Below are positions 24,870-33,999 of a stretch of DNA of 39,938 nt, piece after piece. The stretch spans positions 1 through 39,938 of the forward strand of contig JAPYNE010000048.1 in the NCBI GenBank assembly GCA_028285945.1, read 5' to 3'. Numbering within the stretch: the stretch's first letter is position 1; each line of letters begins with the position of its first letter. Under the pieces are notes generated by a model. That model saw only the letters and a list, made by a program, of their open reading frames with translations. It was not told where the DNA came from and did no database searches. The stretch is from Candidatus Foliamicus numerosus (GTDB taxonomy: Bacteria; Pseudomonadota; Gammaproteobacteria; Steroidobacterales; Foliamicaceae). The position numbers and the translations under genes were made by a program.

Positions 24870-25703
24870 ATGAATTTCGTCAATTGGATTGCCCTGCTTA
24901 GGCACGTTCCCGCTTTTGCCTTTCTTGCGGCCGCAGTCTGGCTAGTGGCCCGCATCGCTCTTTCGGCGTGGGAATGGACTCAAGTCGAGCACCCCGCCGG
25001 GCTGTCCGGCCGGCCAGCGGGGGTAGCGGAGCACCCCGCGCCCAAAGCGCCGGGCAGCCGTCTTTTCGGAGAGCCGCGGGCAAATGCAGCGCCCGCAGGC
25101 GCTAGGCCGCCCGGATTGCTCAACAGCGGCCAGTACCAGCTGCGCGGCGTGGTGGCTTCAACCCGCCAAGGCATGGCGCACGCCATCATCGAATCCGGCG
25201 GCGCGGCGCGGGCCTATTTCCCGGGCGACAGTCTGGCGGCAGGGCTCACGCTCAGCGAAGTGCGGCCGAACGAAGTGCTCCTTCGCCAGGGCGCCGAAAG
25301 CGTGCGGCTTCCGCTCAATAACCTGGGCCCTTCAACAGCCCGCGGACCCGTTCGGGCAGGCATCTCGCAATTTTCCATCGCCGATCCCCCCGGTCTTCCC
25401 GCGACCACGCCGCGCATGTCGCTTTCACAAATTCTGAGAATGGAACCGGTCATGGACGATGATGGCGCCATGCGAGCTTATCGGGTTTCCCCGCGCGGGT
25501 CGCGGGCGTTGTTCGATGCGTTGGGGCTGGTTTCGGGCGATCTGGTTGTGGCGGTCAACGGCGTGCCCATTGACAGCGCCACGCTGCAGCAGGCAACGCG
25601 GGAGATGAGCGGAGGTGGAGATATGATGCTCACCGTGGATCGCGAGGGCGAGCAGCTTGAAATTCGGGTGGGCAGCGCCAGCTTCGGCCTGCTGGCGATG
25701 TGA
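24870..25703 (+). CDS. gspC: Type II secretion system inner-membrane protein GspC
   Basis: 277 residues. A single membrane helix (about residues 14-35) is followed by a Pro/Ala-rich linker, then the homology region (YQLRGVVASTRQGMAHAIIESGG ... VLLRQGAESVRLPL, residues 88-150), which contacts the secretin N0 domain. The C-terminal PDZ domain (RVSPRGSRALFDALGLVSGDLVVAVNGVPI) follows. It links the inner-membrane platform to the outer-membrane secretin. It is first in the operon and its stop is one base before the gspD start. No convincing promoter was found in the gap shared with clpS. Confidence 0.88.
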   Translation: MNFVNWIALLRHVPAFAFLAAAVWLVARIALSAWEWTQVEHPAGLSGRPAGVAEHPAPKAPGSRLFGEPRANAAPAGARPPGLLNSGQYQLRGVVASTRQGMAHAIIESGGAARAYFPGDSLAAGLTLSEVRPNEVLLRQGAESVRLPLNNLGPSTARGPVRAGISQFSIADPPGLPATTPRMSLSQILRMEPVMDDDGAMRAYRVSPRGSRALFDALGLVSGDLVVAVNGVPIDSATLQQATREMSGGGDMMLTVDREGEQLEIRVGSASFGLLAM

Positions 25704-25704
25704 G

Positions 25705-27678
25705 ATGGCCGGAATGAGCGGGCATTGCCGGATATCAGGCGCAACAGGGTTGCTGCCGGCACTGCTCATGCTGGCCGGCCTGGCCTGTGCACAGGAGGAC
25801 CAGGTCACGCCCAACTACAGGGGCGCCGGCTTGGAGGAGGTCGTTGAAGCCGTGGGGCAGGCGATCGGCAAGACATTCGTGATCGACCCGGCGGTGGGGT
25901 TGGACCAGCGGTTCACCCTGATAGGCTCGCAGCCGATGACCACGGAGGCGTTTTATCAGGCCTTCCTGTCGATGCTGAGCGCCCACGGCATTGTGGCGGT
26001 TCCGTCCGGCCCGGTGATCCGGCTGGCCCCGGACCGCACCCTGAGAATTTTCGCGGATGTTCCCGCAGGCCAAACCGGGTTGGACGAGCTTCAAACGCGC
26101 GTGCTCAGCCTAGCCAACGTGGATGCCGAAACGCTGGTGCCGATACTGCGTCCCATGATGTCAACCGGCGCCCACATGGCCGCCCATGCGCCCACCAACG
26201 CGCTGATACTGTCCGACCGCGGCTCCAGCGTGGAGCGCGTGCTGCGGGTGGTGCGGCGCATCGATATCCGCAACGAGCAACCGATCGAGGTGATTCCGCT
26301 TGAACAGGCCAGCGCCCGGGAAGTGGTTCGCGTTCTAAGGGAAATTGCCGAAGGGTCCCGGGCCGCCGAAGGCGTAGCGGTGGCGGACGACCGCACCAAC
26401 AGCGTTCTTCTGGGCGGCGAGCCGAACCACCGCCTGCGGTTGCGGGCCCTGATCGCGCATCTGGACACGCCGCTTGCCAACGGCGGCAATACTCGCGTGC
26501 GCTATATACGCTACGCCGACGCCACAAGCCTGGCGGAAAAGCTCAGCGCCCAGTTCTCCGGCGCAGGCGGAGGCGAAAGCAGGATCCAAGTATCCGCCGA
26601 TGAAGACACGAACGCGCTGATCATTGATGCCCCGCCGGAGACGCTGCGCAGCATGCTGGCCGTTGTGGATCAACTGGACATCCGCCGCGCCCAGGTGCTG
26701 GTGGAAGCCCTGATCGCGGAAGTCAATGCCGATGAGGCCAGTCAACTGGGCGTGAACTGGGCTGCTTACGATCCTGAGCGGGTGCTGGGCAGCACCGACT
26801 TTTCCGCTTCCGGCACCAGTCTGCGGGAACTGGTGGCGGGCGCCGTGTCGGATACCGACCAGGGACGCGCCGCCGCGCTGCAGGCGCTGGGCCCCGGCGC
26901 GGGGTTTGCCGTGGGCCAGGTGCGCGACGACGGGCTGAGCTTCGCGGCGTTGATCAGCGCAGTGGAGAACACCGCAGGCGCCAACATTCTGGGCACGCCC
27001 ATGCTGGTGACGCTGGACAACGAGGAGGCGACCATCAACGTGGGCCAAACAGTGCCCTTCGTAACCGGCAGCTACGCCAGTTCGGGCATCAACCCGAGCG
27101 CCGCGGACGGCCAGATCCGCCCGTTCACGACCGTGGACCGCGGCGATGTGGGCCTCACGCTCACGATCACGCCGCGCATCAATCAGGGCGACGCGGTGCG
27201 TCTGGCGATCAAGCAGGAACTGTCCGAGCTGGCGCCGTCGGTGGCGGGCGCCGTGGATCTCGTCACCAATACGCGAACGCTGGAAACGGCGGTGATCGTG
27301 GAGGACGGCGGAACCCTGGTGCTGGGCGGGCTGATTCAAGACAAGGTGCGGGAGAGCCGCCAGCAGGTGCCCCTGCTGGGCCGCCTGCCCCTGATCGGAG
27401 CGTTGTTCCGGGCTGGCGGAGTCACTCGGGAGAAAACCAACCTGATGCTGTTCATCCGCCCCACCATCCTGCGCGACTCCTCGCAGGCCGACGCCGCCAC
27501 CAACCTCAAGTACGACTACCTCCGCCGCCAGCAACTCATCCGGTCCTTCGCCGAGCAAGGCCCGCTGCTGCCGGAAGAAATGGATGACGCATTCGATCTA
27601 CCCAACGATGAGGATGCGGCACCCGGCGGCGGCGAGCCGGCGCCAGGTGCCGGTTCCGGCACGAACAACTCCGATTGA
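25705..27678 (+). CDS. gspD: Type II secretion system secretin GspD
   Basis: 657 residues from ATG 25705; a second ATG nine bases on is possible. A signal peptide (LPALLMLAGLACAQ) precedes N0 (NYRGAGLEEVVEAVGQAIGKTFVIDP), then N1, N2 and N3 modules with repeated motifs of the RYADATSLAEKL kind, then the secretin barrel (VGQTVPFVTGS, VGLTLTITPRIN, GGLIQDKVRES, LLGRLPLIGALFRA). It forms the outer-membrane channel for folded exoproteins. The tail is acidic and Gly/Pro-rich (EDAAPGGGEPAPGAGSG). No dedicated pilotin is seen. Its stop overlaps the gspE start as TTGA. Confidence 0.92.
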   Translation: MAGMSGHCRISGATGLLPALLMLAGLACAQEDQVTPNYRGAGLEEVVEAVGQAIGKTFVIDPAVGLDQRFTLIGSQPMTTEAFYQAFLSMLSAHGIVAVPSGPVIRLAPDRTLRIFADVPAGQTGLDELQTRVLSLANVDAETLVPILRPMMSTGAHMAAHAPTNALILSDRGSSVERVLRVVRRIDIRNEQPIEVIPLEQASAREVVRVLREIAEGSRAAEGVAVADDRTNSVLLGGEPNHRLRLRALIAHLDTPLANGGNTRVRYIRYADATSLAEKLSAQFSGAGGGESRIQVSADEDTNALIIDAPPETLRSMLAVVDQLDIRRAQVLVEALIAEVNADEASQLGVNWAAYDPERVLGSTDFSASGTSLRELVAGAVSDTDQGRAAALQALGPGAGFAVGQVRDDGLSFAALISAVENTAGANILGTPMLVTLDNEEATINVGQTVPFVTGSYASSGINPSAADGQIRPFTTVDRGDVGLTLTITPRINQGDAVRLAIKQELSELAPSVAGAVDLVTNTRTLETAVIVEDGGTLVLGGLIQDKVRESRQQVPLLGRLPLIGALFRAGGVTREKTNLMLFIRPTILRDSSQADAATNLKYDYLRRQQLIRSFAEQGPLLPEEMDDAFDLPNDEDAAPGGGEPAPGAGSGTNNSD

Positions 27679-29141
27679 ACGCGCTGCCTTTCAGCTTCGC
27701 CCAGCGGCATGGGGTGCTGCTCGTGCCGGAAGCCGACGGCCGGATGGTGGCGCTGGTGCGCGCGGGCTCGGGATTGGGGGGGCTGGCTGAGGCGGGCCGC
27801 GCGACCGGCTGCCGCCTTGAGCCCAAGCTGATCGACGCCGAGGACTTTGAACGCCGGTTGCGGGCGCGCTACGAAGTTGGAACCGACAGCGCCCTCTCCA
27901 TCGTCGAGGATCTCGACGAAGATCAGGAACTGGGCGTGCTGGCAAAGGAGCTGCCGGCGCCATCGGACCTGCTGGACAGCGATAACGACGCGCCGATCAT
28001 CCGGCTTCTCAACGCCGTGCTGGCCTCGGCCATCCGCACCGGCGCCTCGGACGTTCATCTCGAGCCGGGAGAATTCGACCTTAACGTGCGGTTTCGAGTT
28101 GACGGCGTGCTGCGCGAGACCCTGAAGCTGCGGCGGGGCTTGAGCCCTTTGGTGATTTCCCGGGCCAAGGTGATGGCGGACCTCGATATCGCCGAGAAGC
28201 GGCTGCCCCAGGACGGCCGCATTTCACTGCGGATTGCCGGACGCGCGGTGGACGTGCGCGTTTCCACCCTGCCCGGCATCCACGGCGAGCGCATCGTGAT
28301 GCGGCTGCTGGACAAGCAGTCGGGCCGCCTCGACCTGGAGTCGCTGGGCATGGACCCGGACACGCTGGCCCGCATGGAACAACTGGTCCGGCGGCCTCAT
28401 GGCATTGTGCTGGTTACCGGCCCCACAGGTTCCGGAAAAACCACCACGCTTTATGCGGCGCTGGATCGGATCAACGACAGCACCCGCAACATCATGACGG
28501 TGGAAGACCCGGTGGAGTACTACTTGGAGGGGGTGGGTCAGACCCAAGTCAACAACCGCGTGGGCCTGAGTTTCGCACGCGGCCTCCGCGCCATTCTGCG
28601 GCAGGATCCGGACGTGGTCATGGTGGGCGAGATCCGCGATATTGAAACGGCGGAAATTGCCGTAAGAGCCAGCCTGACCGGCCACCTTGTGTTCAGCACC
28701 TTGCACACGAACACCGCCGTGGGCGCGGTGACCCGCCTGCGCGACATGGGTCTGGAACCGTTTCTGATCTCGTCAAGCCTGCAAGGCATCTTGTCGCAAC
28801 GACTGGTGCGCGTGCTGGATCCGGCAACGCGGGAGCCCCATGCGCCCGCTGAGCACGAAAACGCGCTGCTGGGACCGGCCGGCGGAAACACCCCGAAACT
28901 CTATCGTCCAGGCGCTGTGGCGGCGGCGGAAGGCGGAGGCTATAGCGGGCGCACGGGAATCTACGAGCTCATCAGCATCAACGAGCGCCTGCGCAAGCTG
29001 ATACACGAGGGTGCGCCCGAGCAGCAGCTTGAAGAAGAAGCGCGCCGCAGCACTCCGCCGCTTCGAGCCAATGGCATGGAGAAGGTCCGGGCAGGCGCGA
29101 CCTCCCTCGAGGAAGTGCTGCGCGTGACCAGCCAGGACTAG
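27675..29141 (+). CDS. gspE: Type II secretion ATPase GspE lacking the zinc tetracysteine motif
   Basis: 488 residues, TTG start overlapping the gspD stop. An N1E-like region (1-100) is followed by the ATPase core: Walker A GPTGSGKTT (249-257), the Asp box (MTVEDPVEYYL), Walker B (VVMVGEIRDIETAEI) and the His box (GHLVFSTLHTN). GspE powers pseudopilus growth from the cytoplasmic face. Nearly all relatives carry two CxxC pairs in the C1E region. Here the equivalent stretch (about 380-425) contains no Cys, and the whole protein has only Cys46. The region is kept in length and ends in the conserved GYSGRTGIYEL, so it was substituted, not deleted. Confidence 0.9.
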   Translation: MNALPFSFAQRHGVLLVPEADGRMVALVRAGSGLGGLAEAGRATGCRLEPKLIDAEDFERRLRARYEVGTDSALSIVEDLDEDQELGVLAKELPAPSDLLDSDNDAPIIRLLNAVLASAIRTGASDVHLEPGEFDLNVRFRVDGVLRETLKLRRGLSPLVISRAKVMADLDIAEKRLPQDGRISLRIAGRAVDVRVSTLPGIHGERIVMRLLDKQSGRLDLESLGMDPDTLARMEQLVRRPHGIVLVTGPTGSGKTTTLYAALDRINDSTRNIMTVEDPVEYYLEGVGQTQVNNRVGLSFARGLRAILRQDPDVVMVGEIRDIETAEIAVRASLTGHLVFSTLHTNTAVGAVTRLRDMGLEPFLISSSLQGILSQRLVRVLDPATREPHAPAEHENALLGPAGGNTPKLYRPGAVAAAEGGGYSGRTGIYELISINERLRKLIHEGAPEQQLEEEARRSTPPLRANGMEKVRAGATSLEEVLRVTSQD

Positions 29142-29166
29142 CAGCCCAACGCCGAGGACGCGCCCC

Positions 29167-30378
29167 TTGCCTGAGTGGACCTACTCCGCGCTGGACCGCG
29201 AGGGACGCCGGCGGCGGGGCATCCTGCAGGGCGATAGCGCAAAGCATGCGCGCGCATTGCTGCGAGAGCAGGGCTTGCAGCCGCTTGATCTGCGCCCGGC
29301 GGCCGCGAGCGGCGCCGCAAGGCGCGCCTGGCCCGGCAAGCGCCGGGCGATGGCCAATCAAGCGCTAGCGCAGTTCTGCCGGCAGCTGGCCACCCTGCTG
29401 CGCGGCGGCCTGCCGCTGGACACGGCCTTGAAGGCGCTGGCCGATCAGCGTTCGCGCCACTCCGGCATCCTGATGGAGGTTCGCGCCAAGGTCCAGGAAG
29501 GCTACAGTTTTTCCGAGTCACTGGACGCATCCGGGCGCGCTTTCCCCGAATTGCTGGTGGCCACCGCGGGAGCCGGCGAGCGGATCGGCCGCCTTGAGGA
29601 AGTGATGGAACGGCTGGCGGAGCACTTTGAGAAACGCCAAGCCTTGAGGCAGCAGGTGCGGGCGGCACTGGCTTACCCCATGGTTCTGGCTGCTCTGAGC
29701 CTGGGTATCGTGAGCCTGATGCTGGTGTATGTGGTGCCGCAGGTCACGCCCGTGTTCGTGGACAGCGGCGCGGAACTGCCCCGGCTGACACGAATCCTGA
29801 TTGCGCTGAGCGATTTCGTGCGCAGCCATGGATGGATCGCGCTGCTGGCCGCGGCGGCGGGCGCGGCGGCGGCCTCCCGCGCCATGCGCCTGCCAGCGGC
29901 GCGAATGCGCCTCCACCGCATTTTGCTTGCAGCGCCTTTATTCGGCGCGTTCTCCCGTGAGTTGAACTCGGCGCGGCTGATGCAATCGCTTGCCACGCTA
30001 ACCGGCGCGGGCGTATCGGTATGGGAGTCGCTGCGGGTGGCGGCGCGCCTTCTCACCAACCTTCCGATGCGCGAGGCCGCGCTGGCGGCCGCCACAGAGG
30101 TGAGCGAGGGCGCTGCCGCCGCCGATGCGCTGGACCGCAGCGGCCTGTTTGCGCCGCTATGCATACAGCTGATCGCCAGCGGAGAAGCCAGCGGGGATCT
30201 CCACCAGCTCCTGGGACGCACGGCGCAAACCCAGGAGAAGGAACTCTCATCCCGCATCGACACCATGGCCTCCTTGCTGCAGCCTCTGCTGATCATGGTG
30301 GTGGGCGGTTTCGTGCTAGTGATTGTGCTCGCTGTGCTGATGCCGATTTTCGAGATGAACCGGCTCATTGGCTCATAA
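29167..30378 (+). CDS. gspF: Type II secretion inner-membrane platform protein GspF
   Basis: 403 residues, TTG start, 25 bases after gspE. Two cytoplasmic four-helix repeats (FCRQLATLLRGGLPLDTALKAL near 70, and LMQSLATLTGAGVSVWESLRVA near 275) flank three membrane helices (about 165-190, 217-235, 372-396). The conserved AGE-x-x-GRL and SGE-x-SGDL motifs are present. It connects GspE to pseudopilus assembly. It is the last T2SS gene here: no gspG-N pseudopilins follow. The next 180 bases hold only hairpins. Confidence 0.92.
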   Translation: MPEWTYSALDREGRRRRGILQGDSAKHARALLREQGLQPLDLRPAAASGAARRAWPGKRRAMANQALAQFCRQLATLLRGGLPLDTALKALADQRSRHSGILMEVRAKVQEGYSFSESLDASGRAFPELLVATAGAGERIGRLEEVMERLAEHFEKRQALRQQVRAALAYPMVLAALSLGIVSLMLVYVVPQVTPVFVDSGAELPRLTRILIALSDFVRSHGWIALLAAAAGAAAASRAMRLPAARMRLHRILLAAPLFGAFSRELNSARLMQSLATLTGAGVSVWESLRVAARLLTNLPMREAALAAATEVSEGAAAADALDRSGLFAPLCIQLIASGEASGDLHQLLGRTAQTQEKELSSRIDTMASLLQPLLIMVVGGFVLVIVLAVLMPIFEMNRLIGS

Positions 30379-30420
30379 AGGAGCAGAGGCTCATCCAATG
30401 GCTGGTGAATGAGCGCCGAG

Positions 30421-30460
30421 GCGTTTCGGCGAAATCCCAAGCGCGGCAAGCGCGAAACGC
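30421..30460 (+). repeat. Inverted repeat downstream of gspF
   Basis: GCGTTTCG (30421-30428) is the exact complement of CGAAACGC (30453-30460), with 24 bases between, partly self-complementary. It may be an extra weak stem in the gspF trailer. No gene or pseudopilin remnant could be recognised in 30379-30510. Confidence 0.3.
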
Positions 30461-30510
30461 AGGGATAAGAGCACCGTGCCGAACCCGCCGGCTCACTCCC
30501 TTCTTTAAGG

Positions 30511-30548
30511 GTAAAGCGGCCGCGACACCATATTCGCGGCCGCTTTAC
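30511..30548. terminator. Strong bidirectional hairpin between gspF and the lipoprotein gene
   Basis: GTAAAGCGGCCGCGA (30511-30525) pairs perfectly with TCGCGGCCGCTTTAC (30534-30548), a 15-bp stem with an eight-base loop. It lies 9 bases past the end of the minus-strand lipoprotein gene and 132 bases past gspF. The T-rich outer stem (CTTTAC) suits termination in both directions. Confidence 0.8.
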
Positions 30549-30557
30549 TTGGGGAGA

Positions 30558-30875
30558 CTATTTCTGCTGGGTTTGCTCGAACATGCGATCCATGCGCTCG
30601 CTCGTGGCGTCCGAAGTGGCTTTCGCATCTTCCGACGCTTCCGCTGCGCGTTCCGCCGTCATGCTTGCGCGCTCGACCTCCGCAGCAGTCTGGCGCTGAG
30701 CGGCTTCCATATCGCCGATTCTGCTCTCTAGCGAGGAGATGCGGCTGCCTATGGAGGCGGCATTGGCATCCATTTGGGCGGCCATTTCCTCCATGCCCGC
30801 AGTGCAGCAGCCAGCAAGAGCCACGGCGACAGCCGGCACTCCAAGCAGGGTCATAACAAGTCTGGTGTTTTTCAT
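30558..30875 (-). CDS. OprI/Lpp-like outer-membrane lipoprotein with C-terminal lysine
   Basis: 105 residues. ATG 30875 has a good ribosome site (GAGGA, six bases ahead). The signal ends in the lipobox LAGC. The mature part is an uninterrupted coiled coil with Ala/Met/Ile heptads (such as SRISSLESRIGDMEAAQRQ), closest in style to Pseudomonas OprI. It ends MFEQTQQK: a terminal Lys is what Braun-type lipoproteins use for covalent attachment to peptidoglycan. The gene directly upstream on the same strand encodes an L,D-transpeptidase, the enzyme class that makes that bond, so the pair is probably functional together (inference). Confidence 0.75.
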   Translation of the reverse strand: MKNTRLVMTLLGVPAVAVALAGCCTAGMEEMAAQMDANAASIGSRISSLESRIGDMEAAQRQTAAEVERASMTAERAAEASEDAKATSDATSERMDRMFEQTQQK

Positions 30876-31025
30876 TAAATATCCTCGGGGATTTAGCCAG
30901 TCAATGCGCTGTTCCAAGCGCGTTACGCAATCTTGGCAAACCGCCAGAGGAAATGCAAGAGATGGATGCCTCATGGCGTGAGTGCCCGGCATCATGGATT
31001 TAGCCGCCGGCATGATCGGCAAAGG

Positions 31026-31976
31026 CTATCGGGCAGCGGTTCGCGTGTCCCGGATTTCGAGCGAAATCGGCGTTGGAACGCCCTTGCGTTCGATCAGGGC
31101 GCGGCGCATGGCCTGCACGTCCAGTTCGGCGCGCGCCGCCCGGGCCGCCGACTCGAGCCGGGCGACCTGGGCTTTCATGTAACCCGGCGGCGGCTCCTCC
31201 AAGGGCTGGTGAACCTCCACATACAGCCGCCCGGCGCGCCAGCCGATCTTCACCGGCTCATTGATGATGGCGACCGGCAAACCGGAAGGCACCTTCGGAA
31301 ACAGCCACTCGATATCCTCCGGCAGCATGCGCAGGCAGCCGTGCGTGACCTGCATGCCCACGCCGCGCGGGCGGTTGGTGCCGTGAATCAGGTATCCGGG
31401 GGCGGACAAGTTGATGGCGTAGTCGCCCAGCGGATTGTCGGGGCCAGGCGGCACCACGGAAGGCAGCACCTCGCCGTCGGCAGCGTATTCGGCGATGATG
31501 GACTGCGGCGGCCGCCACGTTGGCCGAGTGCGCTTGCGGGTCACCCTCCAGTTGCCAAGCGGGGTCTGCCAGTCCATGCGGCCGATGCTAATGGGAAACG
31601 TCGCCACCATGTCCTGGCCATCCTGGCGATAGTAGAAATACAGCCGGTATTCGGCGATGTTCACCACCACGCCATCGCGCGGCGCATTGGGCAACACGAA
31701 CGCGGTGGGCAACAGCACCGGCGCGCCGCTCCTAGGCACCCACATATCCACGTCCGGGTTGGCATGCTGCATATCGGTGAAGCCCAAGCCGTTGCGCCGA
31801 GCCACCTCCAGCAGGGACTCGCGCCGGTCGGCGGCAATCGTTTGCGATTCGCCCACGATGGTCACAGTGGGTCCTGGAAGAAGAAAATTCTCCGCCTGCA
31901 CTGAAGTGCATACAGCCATCCCGACAAGCGGGACAAGCGGCACGCTCCACCGCGATATGCGCCCTGCCTTCCGCAT
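31026..31976 (-). CDS. L,D-transpeptidase (YkuD/ErfK family)
   Basis: 316 residues. The Sec signal (VPLVPLVGMAVCTSVQA) targets the periplasm. A LysM-like segment (TIAADRRESLLEVARRNGLGFTDMQHANP, 46-74) should bind peptidoglycan. The YkuD catalytic domain (about 100-235) has the full motif: His198 in YLIHGTN and THGCLRM with His212 and Cys214. Thr replaces the common Ser before HGC. Enzymes of this ErfK/YbiS subtype cross-link peptidoglycan or attach Lpp. A charged coiled tail follows. Its ATG overlaps the fabH stop by one base, so it is the fifth cistron of the yceD operon. Confidence 0.88.
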   Translation of the reverse strand: MRKAGRISRWSVPLVPLVGMAVCTSVQAENFLLPGPTVTIVGESQTIAADRRESLLEVARRNGLGFTDMQHANPDVDMWVPRSGAPVLLPTAFVLPNAPRDGVVVNIAEYRLYFYYRQDGQDMVATFPISIGRMDWQTPLGNWRVTRKRTRPTWRPPQSIIAEYAADGEVLPSVVPPGPDNPLGDYAINLSAPGYLIHGTNRPRGVGMQVTHGCLRMLPEDIEWLFPKVPSGLPVAIINEPVKIGWRAGRLYVEVHQPLEEPPPGYMKAQVARLESAARAARAELDVQAMRRALIERKGVPTPISLEIRDTRTAAR

Positions 31977-32965
31977 CAGTACTGCATCAATCCGGCGGCC
32001 CAGGTCAATCCCCCTCCGAAAGACACCATCATTATGCGCTGTCCGCGCTGGATGCGTCCATCCCTCGCGGCCACGTCCAGGGCCAAGGGGATTGAGGCGG
32101 CGCCCGTGTTGCCGTGATCCTGCACGGTCAGGATGACGCGCTCATCAGGCAGGTTCAACCGCTTGCCGATAGCCTGAATGATGCGAATATTGGCCTGATG
32201 CGGGATCAGCCAGTCGATGCCGCCGCGGTCCAGGCCGTGCTCCTCCAGCAGCCTGTCCACCGTGCCGCCCATGGTGCGCACAGCGATCTTGAATACCTCG
32301 CTGCCCTTCATGCGAATAGCCGCGCCGCCGCTGCCGAAATGCTGAGGATTGCGCGATACGCCCGCGCGGCTGCGCAGAATGTCCACATGGGAGCCGTCCG
32401 CGCCGAGAAGGAAGCCCATCATTCCCGGTTCTCGCGACGGCTCCAGAACAACCGCGCCGGCGCCGTCGCCAAACAGCACGCAAGTGCTGCGGTCGCTCCA
32501 GTCGGTAATGCGCGACAGCGTCTCCACGCCCACCACCAGGGCTTTGTTGGCACGCCCCAGGCGAATCATCCCGTCGGCAATGCTCAAGGCGTAAAGCCAG
32601 CCGGTGCAGGCCGCCTCGCAACTGAAGGCCCCGCACGGCGGTATGCCAAGCGCGTTCTGCACCATGCAGCCCACATTGGGAAAAACCAGATCGGGCGTGG
32701 TGGTTCCCACCACCACCAGGTCGATCTCGGCGGGGTCGCAGCTCGCGGCCTCCAGCGCCGCCCGGGCCGCCGGGATTGCCAGGTCGGAACTGGCCTGCTC
32801 GTCGGCCGCCATGTGCCTGCGCTCCATCCCGGTGCGAGTGCGGATCCACTCGTCGGTGGTATCCACCATCCGCTCCAGTTCCCGATTGCTGAGAATGCGT
32901 TCCGGCAAATAGCGACCGGTGCCGGCAATCCGCGAGTGCCTCAGGCTGGAAACGGGATCGGTCAC
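31976..32965 (-). CDS. fabH: Beta-ketoacyl-ACP synthase III
   Basis: About 329 residues. It condenses acetyl-CoA with malonyl-ACP to begin fatty acid synthesis. The triad is Cys120 (EAACTGWLYAL), His256 (IPHQANIRI) and Asn286 (DHGNTGAAS). The Gly after NT replaces the usual Ser of HGNTSAAS. I prefer the GTG at 32965, which overlaps the plsX stop as GTGA and gives a normal N-terminus; an ATG at 32983 would add six residues. It follows plsX as usual, but fabD/fabG/acpP do not follow it. Confidence 0.9.
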   Translation of the reverse strand: MTDPVSSLRHSRIAGTGRYLPERILSNRELERMVDTTDEWIRTRTGMERRHMAADEQASSDLAIPAARAALEAASCDPAEIDLVVVGTTTPDLVFPNVGCMVQNALGIPPCGAFSCEAACTGWLYALSIADGMIRLGRANKALVVGVETLSRITDWSDRSTCVLFGDGAGAVVLEPSREPGMMGFLLGADGSHVDILRSRAGVSRNPQHFGSGGAAIRMKGSEVFKIAVRTMGGTVDRLLEEHGLDRGGIDWLIPHQANIRIIQAIGKRLNLPDERVILTVQDHGNTGAASIPLALDVAARDGRIQRGQRIMMVSFGGGLTWAAGLMQY

Positions 32966-33969
32966 GCGGCCATATTGCTCCATAGCCCCTGAATGCGCTC
33001 ATTGAGGCCTTTCTCCACCTCTCGCATCGCCAGATGGATGGCCTGCTGCCAGCCGATTTCGTTGCTGGAGCCATGGCTCTTGATCACGATGCCATTCAGC
33101 CCCACCAGCGTGGCGCCGTTATGGCGATTTGGATCCAACCGCTTCTTGATGGCATACAAAAAAGGCCAGCATGCCAAGCCATAGGCGCGGGCAAACCAGC
33201 TGGTTTGAAAGTACGAACGCATCTGCCGGTAAACGAATTCCGACGAGCCCTCCATGGTCTTGAGCGCGATGTTGCCGGTAAAACCATCGCACACAACCAC
33301 ATCGGCACGATGCTTGAACACGTCGTTGGGCTCTACAAAGCCGTGATAATTCAAGTGACTTTCGCTAAGAAGGACGTTTGCCGCCTGGACCGTCTCGATC
33401 CCCTTGATCTCCTCCTCGCCGTTATTCAGCAGCCGGATAGCGGGGTTCTCCACGCCGTTGATCGAGGCAATCACTGAACCCATCACGGCGAACTGCAGAA
33501 GGTGGGTGGGCGTGCAAACGGAGTTCGCGCCCAGATCCAGCATGTAGCAGGCGCCCTGCATGGTCGGCAGGGCCACGAGGATGGCCGGACGGTCGATGCC
33601 CGCCAGCATCCTGAGCACGAGGCGGCCGGTGGCCATCAGGGCGCCGGTGTTCCCTGCGCTCACGCAGGCTTGGGCCTCGCCGGAGCGCACCAGTTCCATG
33701 GCCAGGCGCATGGACGAGCGCTTTTTGTGGCGCAGGGCCTCCGACGGCTTATCCTCCATGGACACGATCTGATCGGCATGGTGGATTTCCACCCGGGCCG
33801 ACTCCTTGCCCAAACGACCGAAGTTCGCGCGCACCGTGTCGGCGTCGCCCACAACTATCAGCCGCAATTCATCGCGGCTGCGCAGCATCTCCAGCGAAGC
33901 GCGAACCGCCGCGGCCGACCCGAGGTCGCCGCCCATGGCGTCCACAGCGATCGTAATAAACTTGCTCAT
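32962..33969 (-). CDS. plsX: Phosphate acyltransferase PlsX
   Basis: 335 residues. It makes acyl-phosphate from acyl-ACP, the first step of phospholipid synthesis with PlsY. The N-terminal ITIAVDAMGGDLG is diagnostic. Also present are SAGNTGALMATG, NGEEEIKG and VCDGFTGNIALKT. Peripheral membrane protein; length typical (about 340). It starts 30 bases after rpmF and overlaps fabH. Confidence 0.95.
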   Translation of the reverse strand: MSKFITIAVDAMGGDLGSAAAVRASLEMLRSRDELRLIVVGDADTVRANFGRLGKESARVEIHHADQIVSMEDKPSEALRHKKRSSMRLAMELVRSGEAQACVSAGNTGALMATGRLVLRMLAGIDRPAILVALPTMQGACYMLDLGANSVCTPTHLLQFAVMGSVIASINGVENPAIRLLNNGEEEIKGIETVQAANVLLSESHLNYHGFVEPNDVFKHRADVVVCDGFTGNIALKTMEGSSEFVYRQMRSYFQTSWFARAYGLACWPFLYAIKKRLDPNRHNGATLVGLNGIVIKSHGSSNEIGWQQAIHLAMREVEKGLNERIQGLWSNMAA

Positions 33970-33999
33970 GGCAAGATGCGGGCTTTTGCCGCCGGCTTG

